Shown: positions 33,343 to 43,194 of the stretch, in pieces | Layout of the letters: every line of letters begins with the position of its first letter | Position numbering within the stretch: position 1 is the stretch's first letter | Assembly: GCA_023634235.1 (NCBI GenBank) | Contig: JAMKCF010000008.1 | Coordinates: forward strand, 5,763,676 to 5,827,675 | Source: Pisaster brevispinus | Taxonomy: Eukaryota > Echinodermata > Asteroidea > Forcipulatida > Asteriidae | Reading direction: 5' to 3' | DNA length: 64,000 nt | Made by a program: the position numbers and the translations under genes | Notes under the pieces: model-generated | What the model was told of the DNA's origin: nothing | The model's database searches: none | Seen by the model: only the letters and a program-made list of their open reading frames with translations

Positions 33343-34525
33343 CCTAATTTCATAGAGCTGCTTAACGGCCGATTTTGTGCTTACTCTGCGATTTCCATTT
33401 CATAGCGCTGCTAACCGGAAGCACATGAAAAGGAATCATGCGAACCTTCCGGTGCTTACTGTATAAATATGAATAACGTAACAATGGAAATCCACGGTGA
33501 ACGCGCAAGATGGCAGCCTAAGTTTTGCTTGCTTACCCGTAAAATACGCTTACGCTTATGGAAATTTGTCTGGTTTAGTTAGCAAGAAAATTTGCTTACC
33601 GTTAAGCAGCGCTATGAAATTGGGCCCTGTGCCCAATTTCATAGAGCCGTTAAGCAGAAAATTCTGCTTAGCAATTTCTTTACTTAGCAAGAAATGAGCG
33701 GGGCATCAGTCACAACATTGTAAACTTTTTGGAATTTTGGCTGGTAACCAGTTTCTGCTAAGCAATTGTTTTATGTTTTTAGCAAGTTTTTGTGCTTACA
33801 GGTTTTATGAAATTGAGCTCTGTGCTCAATTTCATAAAGCCGTTAAGCAGAAAAGTATGCCTAGCAAATTTCTTTACTTAGCAAGAAATGAGCGGGGCAC
33901 CAATCACATTTTGGCTGGTAACCAGTTCCTGCTAAGCAACTGTTTTCTGTGCTTAGCAATTTTTTTGAGCTAACAGGTTTTGTAAAAATTGGGCCCCGGG
34001 CCTAATTTCAGTAAAGTCTGCTTAGCAAATTTCTTTACTTAGCAAGAATGTTGGCTGGTCACCTGTTTCTGCTTAGTAATTGTTTTCTGCGTTTAACAAG
34101 TTTTTGTGCTTACAGGGTTTTATGAAATTTGGCCCTGTGCCCAATTTCATAACGCCGTTAAGCAGAAAAGTCTGCTTAGCAAATGTCTTTACTTAGCAAG
34201 AAATGAGCGGGGTACAAGTGGCAAAAGTCTGAACTTTATTAAATTTTGGCTGGTAACTAGTTTCTGCTTAGAAATTGTTTACTGCTTAGCAAATTTTTGT
34301 GCTAACAGGTTTTGTGAAATTGGGCCCAATTGGGCCCAATTTCATAGAGCCGTTAAGCAGTAAAGTCTGCTAGCAAATGTCTTTACTTAGCAAGAAATGA
34401 GAGGGGTACCAGTGCCAACAATGTGAACTTTATTGAATTTTGGCTGGTAACCTGTTTCTGCTAAGCAATTGTTTTCTGCGCTTAGCAAATTTTTGTGCTT
34501 ACAGGGTTTTATGAAATTGGGCCCT
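33343..34525 (+). repeat. Tandem array of GGGCCC-family MITEs
   Basis: About six consecutive copies, each near 190 bp except the first (longer type). Boundaries carry GAAATTGGGCCC or close variants near 33,622, 33,822, 33,992, 34,130, 34,326 and 34,522. Copies share GCTTAGCAAATTTCTTTACT, AGCAAGAAATGAGCGGGG and TTTGGCTGGTAACCAGTTTC. The pattern is a DNA element turning into a satellite. Short + strand frames inside are by-products. Confidence 0.85.
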
Positions 34526-35076
34526 ATGCAAAATTATGTGATGTATACCATTATCTACGTCTTCTACTTTTTTCCTATTTTGTTTCCGGCAGAAGGGTGT
34601 ATGTCACCCCAATACTTTATTTACAGTATTATTGACAGTATGGGCGTACAACAATGAGATCATTAAAATTAATAAAATTCTCACACACACAAAATCATGT
34701 TTCTGTTTGTCGCATTTCTTAAAAGAGAAAGAGAGATTATTACTATTTATACGGCAAATAATATGACAATCTGGAAATATTTCCGGGAGGTAGCTCAATA
34801 AGAGAATCAGGCCAAGTTGCACGTACTTCTTGGCAAACGAATGAAAATGATCGCTATTTTAAAAATGTTTTCTGTTTGCACTAATTTTGTTTGGCCATAT
34901 GGGTATATCGAGACATACATTAGTTTGCTAGCTCAACATTAAAGAAAAGACCTACGTTAATGTTATGGCATTTAAGTAAAAGTATATCAAGGACATACCG
35001 TTGTGTCAGACAATATTATTTAGGTCTATAGACCTTTCCATTGTTGATAATAAACAAACTGCGCTGGTTGGCATGG
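34526..35076. other. No feature seen
   Basis: This is unique-looking AT-rich DNA between the MITE array and the left edge of the palindrome. Confidence 0.4.
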
Positions 35077-35568
35077 ACGTCTTTTCTCAGTGATCTGTCC
35101 AAAGAAAGTCATTAAAAAACGGGATACATACAAAAATCTGACTGCTACATTTTCACTTTCGGATAAACAAGATTTTATTTTAGTTATAATCAGTGAAAAG
35201 TGGGGGGGGGGCAGACTTGGCATTTCCCTTATCTAAAATGACTTTCTTTGGAGTAATCGTTGAGTGAATACTGAACTGATCGATTTTAAAAGCTTTTGGA
35301 TCCCAATACTTTGTGGGGGGGGGGGGGGCACGTGTTTTTAGATCCAAATACTTGATCTTGGCTTGTGCTTTTACTATTTTTGTTCATGACTTTTCAATCG
35401 CTTTTTAACATTTATCAGCAGCTGTTTTTGTGTGATCGAGCAATTCCAGTCTGTCCCAACATCTGAGAAAGCTAACTCTACCATCGAGGGTCTCGGAGTG
35501 AAGTTGAACGAAAAACAGAATCACACTACTCTGAGGAGCTCACCTGTTAGTGATGAAGAAAGCTGTGA

Positions 35569-36666
35569 GATGAGGTAGAAGTTGATCAAGAGTGGAGACA
35601 CCTCAGAATAGAACCAGTTGATGGAGAGACATCCCCAGCGGTGACATCCCCAGAGGTGGATGACGGCAAGGTGTGCACCATATTTTACAGGTAAAAATCA
35701 ATACCTACTTTTGTCTCTTTTGAGAACCATATATTTTCTATTTTTAATACTTTTGATCAAAAGTGAACATGCTTTAACTTCTCTTTAAAAAAAAAGGTTT
35801 TTTTAATACAAATTATTTTAACATGTTTTTCTAATATCGTCAACAGTTTTCTAACTAAACTCAGTATTTCAAGTTTAATTTTATTAAGAATTAATTAAGA
35901 TACAGTTTTACTTCCTTGACGATGAGAAGCGAACAAGCTTATAGGTTTGTTTTGTTTTGTTGTTGTTGTTTTTGTTTTTGTTTGTTGGTGTGTTCGTTTG
36001 TTTGTTTGTTGTTGATGGTGGTGGGGGTTTTGTTTTGTTTTGTTTGTTCTTCTTTTTTGAGGGGGGAGGGGCGTGGACAGCGGCGTAGCCATGACTTTTT
36101 CAGTATGTGGGGGAGCGCATTACTTGTGGGGGCCCAAGGGGGATAGGCTTGTCAGTGGTGGGTCATGCTTTTATATTGGAAGGGGGACGCTGCAGGGGGC
36201 CACCATCCTCTTATGTTCGTGGCATTTTGTGGCTGCGGTAGCGATACCGATAACGGCATCCCCCTTTTCTTTTTCCTATTAATTTTTGTGAGCACTATTC
36301 CGATTTTTTTGTGTGGGGTGGCACCTTGGGGTGAGGCCACTGCAAATTTGTGGGGGGGGGGGGGGGAACAGCCCAGCCCCCCTGGTTAGGGGGTGAGGTT
36401 ACAGAATGACAACCCATTATAATGATGTTTGTTAAGACAATAATCAGTTTGCTGTTCCATTTTCACAATCAAAACTTGATAATGAATAACTAATGAATAT
36501 TATTTATTCTTGTTTGTACAGGAGGCAGAAGTCCAGATTGGGCTCATGTGAGCTTTTGGAATATACAAGAAAGGAATGCCGCTCTGCAGGCATCTATAAA
36601 ATGCAACAAGCCTTGCCAGACATTCTGCACCAGACTCTTCCAAGGATACATACTTGTGCTCTGTAG
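35569..36666 (+). CDS. Outer unit, left arm: two phase-matched exons
   Basis: Exon 1 (35,569-35,690) reads DEVEVDQEWRHLRIEPVDGE then TSPAVTSPEVDDGKVCTIFY and ends TTTACAG|gtaaaa in phase 2. Exon 2 (36,522-36,666) follows TTTGTACAG, fits that phase, and reads RQKSRLGSCELLEYTRKECR then SAGIYKMQQALPDILHQTLP and a short tail to TAG. Upstream, another frame (35,440-35,575) reads IEQFQSVPTSEKANSTIEGL then GVKLNEKQNHTTLRSSPVSD; a one-base shift would join it. The right arm keeps the same exons inverted. The intron holds a hAT-like MITE. The product is unknown; no domain is recognised. Confidence 0.4.
36078..36390 (-). mobile_element. hAT-like MITE, left-arm copy
   Basis: It starts CAGCGGCGTAGCCATGACTT and shares CTGCAGGGGGCCACCATCCT and GCACTTGGGGTGAGGCC-type sequence with the inverted right-arm copy at 55,149-55,440. 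Its right terminus is eroded. It occupies the homologous intron in both arms, so it inserted before the arms separated. Confidence 0.7.
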
Positions 36667-36789
36667 AACTTTGGGTGCTTGGGATTACAACTCTTAGAGC
36701 GTAACACCATGAAGGATTTATATCAAGACAATAAGTCTGGCTTCCATTTGATATTGGAAATGCGGATATAAAGGATTCAAAATGTGAGG

Positions 36790-37700
36790 TTTATATAATA
36801 TTAAAGATGTTATTAATTAATAATAAATAAATAAATAAATAAATTAACTAGTAAGTTGGTTGTTGGTATATTAGCTAATTAGGTAAATAATTAAATTGTT
36901 TATTATTCATTGGACTAATTGTTTGTTTGCTCGTTTGTTTTTTGTTGGTTTGTTTCTTTGTTGATATTTTATTTATTTATATATTTACTTGTTTAAATTT
37001 GTATTTGTTTACTTATTTATTATTTATTATAATGTTTTAAGAAAATATATTTATATTTATATTTTGTTACTTTTGTATTTATTATTTATTTATTTAATTG
37101 TTTGTTTGCTCGTTTGTTGGGGTGTTTGTTTGTTTGTTTATATTTTATTTATTAATATTTTATTTATTTACTTATTGATTTTTTATTTTTATTTTTTTAT
37201 TTATTTATTGATTTGTTTTACTCTTTTTATTTATATATTTATTTATTTATAAATTAATTTGTTTAAATTTTTTATTTTTTTAATTATACATAAATATTTA
37301 TATTTTTGTTATATTACTTTTTGTTTATTGATTCTATTTATTTATTTATATAATTACGTATTCATTTATTTATTATTTATTTAATTGCTTGTTTGCTCAT
37401 TTGTTTGTGGGGTTTTTGTTTATTTGTTTGTTTGTTTATATTTTATTTATTTATTTTTTATTTATTTACTTATTGATTGATTTTTGTTATTTTTATTTCA
37501 ATAATTATTTGTTTATTTTTTACTCTTTTTGTTTATGTCTTTATTTACACATTTATTTGTTAAAATTTTTGTTTATTTATTATTTATTATATTTTTAATT
37601 ATATATATTTATATTTGTGTTATTTATATATTTTGTTTATTTATTGATTCTATTTATTTATTTATATATTTACATATTTCTTGATATACATTTGTTTATT
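36790..37700 (+). repeat. T-rich low-complexity block (ATTT/GTTTG)
   Basis: About 900 bp of imperfect TTTATTTATT and TTTGTTTG runs. The right-arm counterpart (54,300-54,600) is only about 300 bp. Long hydrophobic frames here are composition artefacts. Confidence 0.9.
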
Positions 37701-38139
37701 TAAATTGAAGAAGAAAACAATGCAAACACTGAAAAAACACTGTGAAATTTATTATACAAATTTATGTTAATTTTCTAACAGATGTTTGCAAATAAAACTT
37801 CTGATTTATTTGGAAACATCAATTGATATTTCAATTGTAGAAGAAAACAATACAAATGCTTTGAAATAATTTCCTAAAAATGTATGTTATTTTGATTATT
37901 TTTATGAACAATGTTTTAAATAAAGAGATACATTTTCAACATCTAAACTTTCCAGATTTGTTCGTGTTAATTTATTATCTGTCAAACTTGGAAATGTATA
38001 TTTTGTTAAAAACTTCAAATACGAGACACAACAAAATTTAAAATATTAAATTTTTCTTAGTGGAAATTAATCCCATATTATACAGGGGGAAACTTTTTTT
38101 CAGTGGTGGTAGTTTTTATATAACTAATTTCTGTTGCCA

Positions 38140-38205
38140 GAGGGCGCCCTTTACAGACAACAGAGGGCGCCCTTTATAGTCAACAGAGGGCGCCATTTCT
38201 ACTAT
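38140..38205 (+). repeat. Three AGGGCGCC repeats beside the SINE
   Basis: Three spaced copies of CAGAGGGCGCC with palindromic GGGCGCCC cores. The right arm has the inverted equivalents at about 53,790-53,845. Confidence 0.8.
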
Positions 38206-38288
38206 ATATTTTACATGTATCAACGTGTGTTTGTATATACAACACGTGGTTCTAATATTCATCATGGTTAAAAATTATTGGTTTGGTG

Positions 38289-38374
38289 TGGACGCCGATG
38301 GCCTAGCGGACAAGGTCACGCACGGGAAGAGCAAGATCGGAAGACCTGCTTGGGTTCGAATCCCGGCAAGTCAC
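38289..38374 (+). mobile_element. tRNA-derived SINE head, left arm
   Basis: It carries an A box (GATGGCCTAGCGG) and a B box (GGGTTCGAATCCCGGC) 86 bases end to end, resembling class II (Leu/Ser-type) tRNAs. The T stem pairs (TTGGG with CCCGG). It sits at the same inverted position in the right arm, so it is part of the duplicated unit. Called a SINE head, not a functional tRNA, because the acceptor stem does not close. Confidence 0.6.
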
Positions 38375-38549
38375 AAGGTGAGTGGTATTATATGATGTAA
38401 CTAACATGCACTAACTAACACACACTATTAGGCACCACGCACGATGCACAAGGAGGGACAGGCCAGGACGGAGGAAGGAGAGGGGAGGTGGACAGGGGGA
38501 GAGAGAGAAGAGGGGTGGACAATTTTTTTATATTTTCGTAGGGAAAAAA

Positions 38550-38760
38550 AAAAAAAAAAAAAAAAAAGCATGAAAAACCGAAAATTAACGGTCTTTCATT
38601 TTTTTTAATTCGGCTGAAACGGACGCTCGTTAATTATTTTTGATTAAAAAAAAAAAAAAATGTATGAAAAATTGAAAAATTTACGGTCTTTCAATTTTTT
38701 AAAATGGGCTGAAACGCACGCTCGTTAATTATTTTGCATTTTCAATTTTTTTTTTTTTTT
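38550..38760 (-). repeat. Short tandem duplication with A/T runs
   Basis: Two copies of a roughly 115-bp unit (TACGGTCTTTCA...GGCTGAAACGCACGCTCGTTAA) separated by poly-A runs. The same pair is inverted at 53,225-53,420. Confidence 0.8.
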
Positions 38761-38919
38761 AATCACATTTTGTTTGCAAAATTTCCATAAACTTTTCATT
38801 TTGGGGGAATATAAAAGGTTTCCGCCACCCTTTCATGCTTAAAACGATGCTTTAATTACTCTACTACATTAATTACGCATTCTGGTCACACACAAAACTT
38901 TTTAAATTGTTACACAATA

Positions 38920-39504
38920 TTAATCTGCATTTTTGTAAGGCTTTAATTCTTTAAACACCTTATAAAGATGCTTAACTTTATGTCCATACTTTTCCACCAT
39001 TGATTGCACACAAAGTTTAAATTCCTTCTGGTTTAAGGGCCTAAGACATTCTACATTACATTTACAAAAACAACATTTTAGTTTCAACTAAAAAAAGTAA
39101 CATTTTCGATGTTTAAAGGGCACATTTAAATTTGCAAATAATTGATCCCATGATTTACAGAAAATTACAACTTGATTCTGGAAAGGAAAAACTTTAATCA
39201 AATTTTACAACTTTAGTCCAGCGATAGACTTGACTGTATGGTAACACACTAACGCTTTAAAATATCTTATCTTTAATTAACTCTATGGATTTTTAGTTCA
39301 CAAGGCAATAATAGTCTGTTACTATGTTCATGTGTTACTGTGAGTCTGTGTTGTTCATTGGAGCCAGGGCACCAGACAAAAATGGCTACTGACTGATTTA
39401 TTAAAGTTTTAAGAGCATCCGTTTTTTTAAAGTGTAGAATTTGCATAGTGGACAGCAAACATGTTTCTTTACTTTACCCATCATACCACCAAGCAAACGT
39501 GTGC
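38920..39504 (-). CDS. Inner unit, left arm: last two exon-like blocks
   Basis: Block 1 (39,504 to about 39,273) follows an acceptor (CTTGTAG|GCACACG) and encodes CCPLCKFYTL, then, after a frameshift, KTLINQSVAIFVWCPGSNEQ and VTHEHSNRLLL. Block 2 (39,087-38,920) follows TTTTTTTAG and reads LKLKCCFCKCNVECLRPLNQ, KEFKLCVQSMVEKYGHKVKH and LYKVFKELKPYKNAD before TAA, with no break in 55 codons. The right arm keeps both. C-x2-C pairs (CPLC, CFCKC) suggest a small zinc-binding protein; that is inference. Confidence 0.45.
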
Positions 39505-40113
39505 CTACAAGTAAAAAAAACTTTACGGCTAGGTCAACACTAATAACTATACATCTAACGAACAAGGACATCATACATGTAGCTGATCTAGTTGAGTCTA
39601 GATGTTGCAGGTTGTTGTTTCAGTGATCAGTTTCGAAGAGACGTTAATGATTACAGATGACACACGGTCCCTTTAGATATGATACATTTGCATAACGGAG
39701 AACAAATTTGTTTCTTACTTTATCTTACACTTCATAGCACTCTAAAACCTCATCAAACTTGCATCTACAAGTACCAATAATAATGGCTAGGTCAACACAA
39801 AACATCTACACAAACGAACGAGGACATTATATAGATGATCTAATTGAGTTTGTTTTGATAATAATGTTGTAACAGCTTGTTGGTTCAAAAAATTAAGGAC
39901 CGTGATCAGTTCTGATTATACAGATGATACACAGTCCCTTTAGATATGACACACTTTTAATTTTGATCGAATCTAGTTGAAAGTACATAAATGCAATAAA
40001 ACAGCAGCAGTTATAACAACGTATACACTAAAGGTCTGTTTACATTATACAAGACATTGTCAGAATACTTTTTCCCACTTTTGTAGTCGTTAAAAATCTT
40101 CTTGGCATACATA

Positions 40114-40842
40114 CAGTCGACTCTCGTTAATACGAGGTCCGCCGGACTGGCCCGTTTTCTTATGGCACTATTTACATGTACATGTACACACAGGTTGTCA
40201 TAGTGCATGCACTACACACGTGTCTAGGCTAGAACGGGGCGGTTTGCTTCCTAGTACAGTTCTTACGAGCATCCTGTTCACAAAAATATCAATGATAAAT
40301 GCATTTTTATTGACTATGATCATAGAAATTTAATATTTTGTATAACTCAAGATAAAAATCATAGCAAAGTCATGTCAAACTTGACGTTCATGTGACCATG
40401 ATGTGACAGATTCGATACTGCGTAGCTCCTATGCTGAACGTTGTTTTCGCTGGTAGCCGTCAGCGTGTAAGCGAAGTAGCATATCAAGCATAAGTTACCA
40501 GCGAAAAGTTTCTGGTTTTCGGATCGGACAGAACCGTGTAGACGGTCCGATCCGATAAATAGTTTGGCATCAAGAATGTTATTTCCAAACCTTGACTGAA
40601 CAGTAAGCTTTTATGGAACAATTATTTTCAGATCTCGCTACAAAAGTATGAAAAACAATACATTTTGTCATCTGAGTAGCTGCAAAAATACCTCGTATTA
40701 TCTGTGTTCTCGTTACGACCGTGCTCGTATCTTCCGCTTTTTAAGACATTGAAACACGCATGGGAAAGTTCGGGACGGGTGAAATACCTCGTATTAACCG
40801 GCGTCTCGTATCTTACGAGCTCGTATTAACGAGATTCGACTG
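40114..40842. mobile_element. pogo/Tigger-like non-autonomous element
   Basis: Termini are CAGTCGACTCTCGTTAATAC and, in complement, CAGTCGAATCTCGTTAATAC. Flanks are TA on both sides. The right palindrome arm at about 52,100 has the uninterrupted site (CATACATATACTATATGC), matching removal of the element plus one TA with one mismatch. The interior holds hairpins (GGATCGGAC with GTCCGATCC) but no transposase frame. Confidence 0.85.
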
Positions 40843-40983
40843 TATACTGTATGCTTAATTACAGTCGTTGGTGCATGTGGTTTTAAAGAATCACATGAGG
40901 ACTAGTAGTGAGGGCGATGATGTCCTGTAAATTTGGTTTAAACAGGCCCTTTTACAATGTGTATTATTAACGTACAAGCCTAC

Positions 40984-41155
40984 CTCAATATTCCAGAATT
41001 CTATAAGTTACAAATTTGAGATCGCTTGATGCAGAGAGATGACGACATAATTGAATTCATGTTTAAGACGAGAGCCAAGTGTTCTCTTTAGCTGAGCTTG
41101 TTGTGTATCTCTCGTTAGAACTGGGGTGTTTAATTGTCAGATCATCTTGAATGTA
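40984..41155 (-). other. Amplified exon-like module, left copy 1
   Basis: Between an acceptor-like TTTTATTGCAG and a donor-like TTGAG|gta, this aligns with 42,885-43,057, 45,366-45,543 and the single right-arm copy 51,904-52,087. Frames resemble MRDAQTQLKRSLGVHLNHEF, but each copy has its own frameshifts, so coding is uncertain. Confidence 0.4.
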
Positions 41156-41386
41156 CTGCAATAAAAACCCAAAGAAGATGTATGCATCAACTTACTAAAG
41201 CCAAGGATCAACAACTTTTTATAGAATTCTTTTAGCTGTAATGAATCTTTAAAACCAAATTAGGCATGTTCTGTTTTCAGCAACTCTATCAACAACCTTC
41301 AACTCTAAGTGCAAGAGCGAAAGACAGGGTAGGGGTGCTGATAAGGAAGAAGACAGATATACACTGATAGGATCCAGAGAGAAAAG

Positions 41387-42865
41387 CTATATGTCAAAAT
41401 GGCAGAAACCTGAGATACAGTTTGGATGAATGGGGGAGATGTATATTGGTGTAATTGGATTGACAAAGTACATGGTACTATAAAAGGAGTAACATGTTGA
41501 GGGATGATCCATAGATACATCAACGTGGGCTGAATATTTGGGATTGACACAGAATGACACTAGAAGGGGTAACATTCTATGGGAGGATCCAGCATGATAG
41601 AAAAGTGGGGTGCAAATGGAATTGATACAGTCAGGCACTAGAAGGGGTAACTTGTTGGGGGAGGATCCAGAGTGACAGAAAGGTGGGATGCAATTGGAAT
41701 TGATACAGTCAGGCACTAGAAGGGGTAACATTCTATGGGAGGATCCAGAGTGATAGAAAAGTGGGGTGCAAATGGAATTGATACAGTCAGGCACTAGAAG
41801 GGGTAACTTGTTGGGGGAGGATCCAGAGTGACAGAAAGGTGGGATGCAATTGGAATTGATACAGTCAGGCACTAGAAGGGGTAACATTCTATGGGAGGAT
41901 CCAGAGTGATAGAAAAGTGGGGTGCAAATGGAATTGATACAGTCAGGCACTAGAAGGGGTAACTTGTTGGGGGAGGATCCAGAGTGACAGAAAGGTGGGA
42001 TGCAATTGGAATTGATACAGTCAGCCACTAGAAGGGGTAACATTCAATGGGAGGATCCAGAGTGATAGAAAAGTGGGGTGCAAATGGAATTGATACAGTC
42101 AGGCACTAGAAGGGGTAACTTGTTGGGGGAGGATCCAGAGTGACAGAAAGGTGGGATGCAATTGGAATTGATACAGTCAGGCACTAGAAGGGGTAACATT
42201 CTATGGGAGGATCCAGAGTGATAGAAAAGTGGGGTGCAAATGGAACTGATACAGTCAGGCACTAGAAGGGGTAACTTGTTGGGGGAGGATCCAGAGTGAC
42301 AGAAAGGTGGGATGCAATTGGAATTGATACAGTCAGGCACTAGAAGGGGTAACATTCTATGGGAGGATCCAGAGTGATAGAAAAGTGGGGTGCAAATGGA
42401 ATTGATACAGTCAGGCACTAGAAGGGGTAACTTGTTGGGGGAGGATCCAGAGTGACAGAAAGGTGGGATGCAATTGGAATTGATACAGTCAGGCACTAAA
42501 AGGGGTAACATTCTATGGGAGGATCCAGAGTGATAGAAAAGTGGGGTGCAAATGGAATTGATACAGTCAGGCACTAGAAAGGGTAACTTGTTGGGGGAGG
42601 ATCCAGAGTAACAGAAAGATGGGATGCAATTGGAATTGATACAGTCAGGCACTAGAAGGGGTACCATTTTATGGGAGGATCCAGAGTGATAGAAAAGTGG
42701 GGTGCAAATGGAATTGATACAGTCAGGCACTAGAAAGGGTAACTTGTTGGGGGAGGATCCAGAGTAACAGAAAGATGGGATGCAATTGGAATTGATACAG
42801 TCAGGCACTAGAAGGGGTACCATTTTATGGGAGGATCCAGAGTGATAGAAAAGTGGCCGGTGCAA
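41387..42865 (-). CDS. 26-residue-repeat open frames (doubtful CDS)
   Basis: Two abutting - strand frames (218 and 273 codons, separated by one stop near 42,044) encode repeats of HSGSSHRMLPLLVPDCINSN alternating with HSGSSPNKLPLLVPDCINSI plus CTPLFY or CIPPFC. The DNA unit is 78 bp, a multiple of three, so openness is partly forced. They lie on the sense strand of the inner unit, downstream of its WSLC exon, so the array could be intron or a repeat-coding exon. Confidence 0.2.
41555..42857 (+). repeat. 78-bp minisatellite, 156-bp dimer type
   Basis: About 16 monomers, each with GGATCCAGAGTGA, AATTGATACAGTCAGGCACT and AGAAGGGGTAAC. Two variants (TTGTTGGGGGAG and ATTCTATGGGAG ends) alternate strictly, giving a 156-bp higher-order repeat with very little divergence. 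Confidence 0.95.
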
Positions 42866-42884
42866 TTGGAATTAACAATTTTAC

Positions 42885-43057
42885 CTCAATATTCCAGAAT
42901 TCTTTAAGATACAGATTTGAGGTTTCTTGATGCAGAGAGATGATGACGTAGAACTTTGAATTCATGGTTAAGATGGAAGCCAAGTGGTCTCTTCAGCTGA
43001 GTTTGTGCATCTCTCATTTGAAAGGATGTGATTAATTGTCAGATAATCTTGAATGTA
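42885..43057 (-). other. Amplified exon-like module, left copy 2
   Basis: Same borders and content as 40,984-41,155, followed by the intron-like block (TATGCATACAATTACTCC...TTTCAGAAA) and then minisatellite. Confidence 0.4.
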
Positions 43058-43194
43058 CTGCAATAAAAACCCAAAGAAGATGTATGCATACAATTACTCC
43101 TGCTAAGGATCAACAACTTTTATAACAGTCTTTGGGCTGTGATGAATCTTCAAAACCACATCCGGCATGTTCTGTTTTCAGAAATTGTATCTAC

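Noticed and set aside
36989..37598. Long hydrophobic + strand frames resembling membrane proteins
   Set aside because: They lie in an ATTT/GTTTG low-complexity block; Phe, Leu, Tyr and Ile come from T-rich composition, and the right-arm counterpart is short.
38289..38374. Possible class II tRNA gene
   Set aside because: The acceptor stem does not close, and the sequence is part of the duplicated palindrome arms beside repeat arrays. A SINE head fits better.
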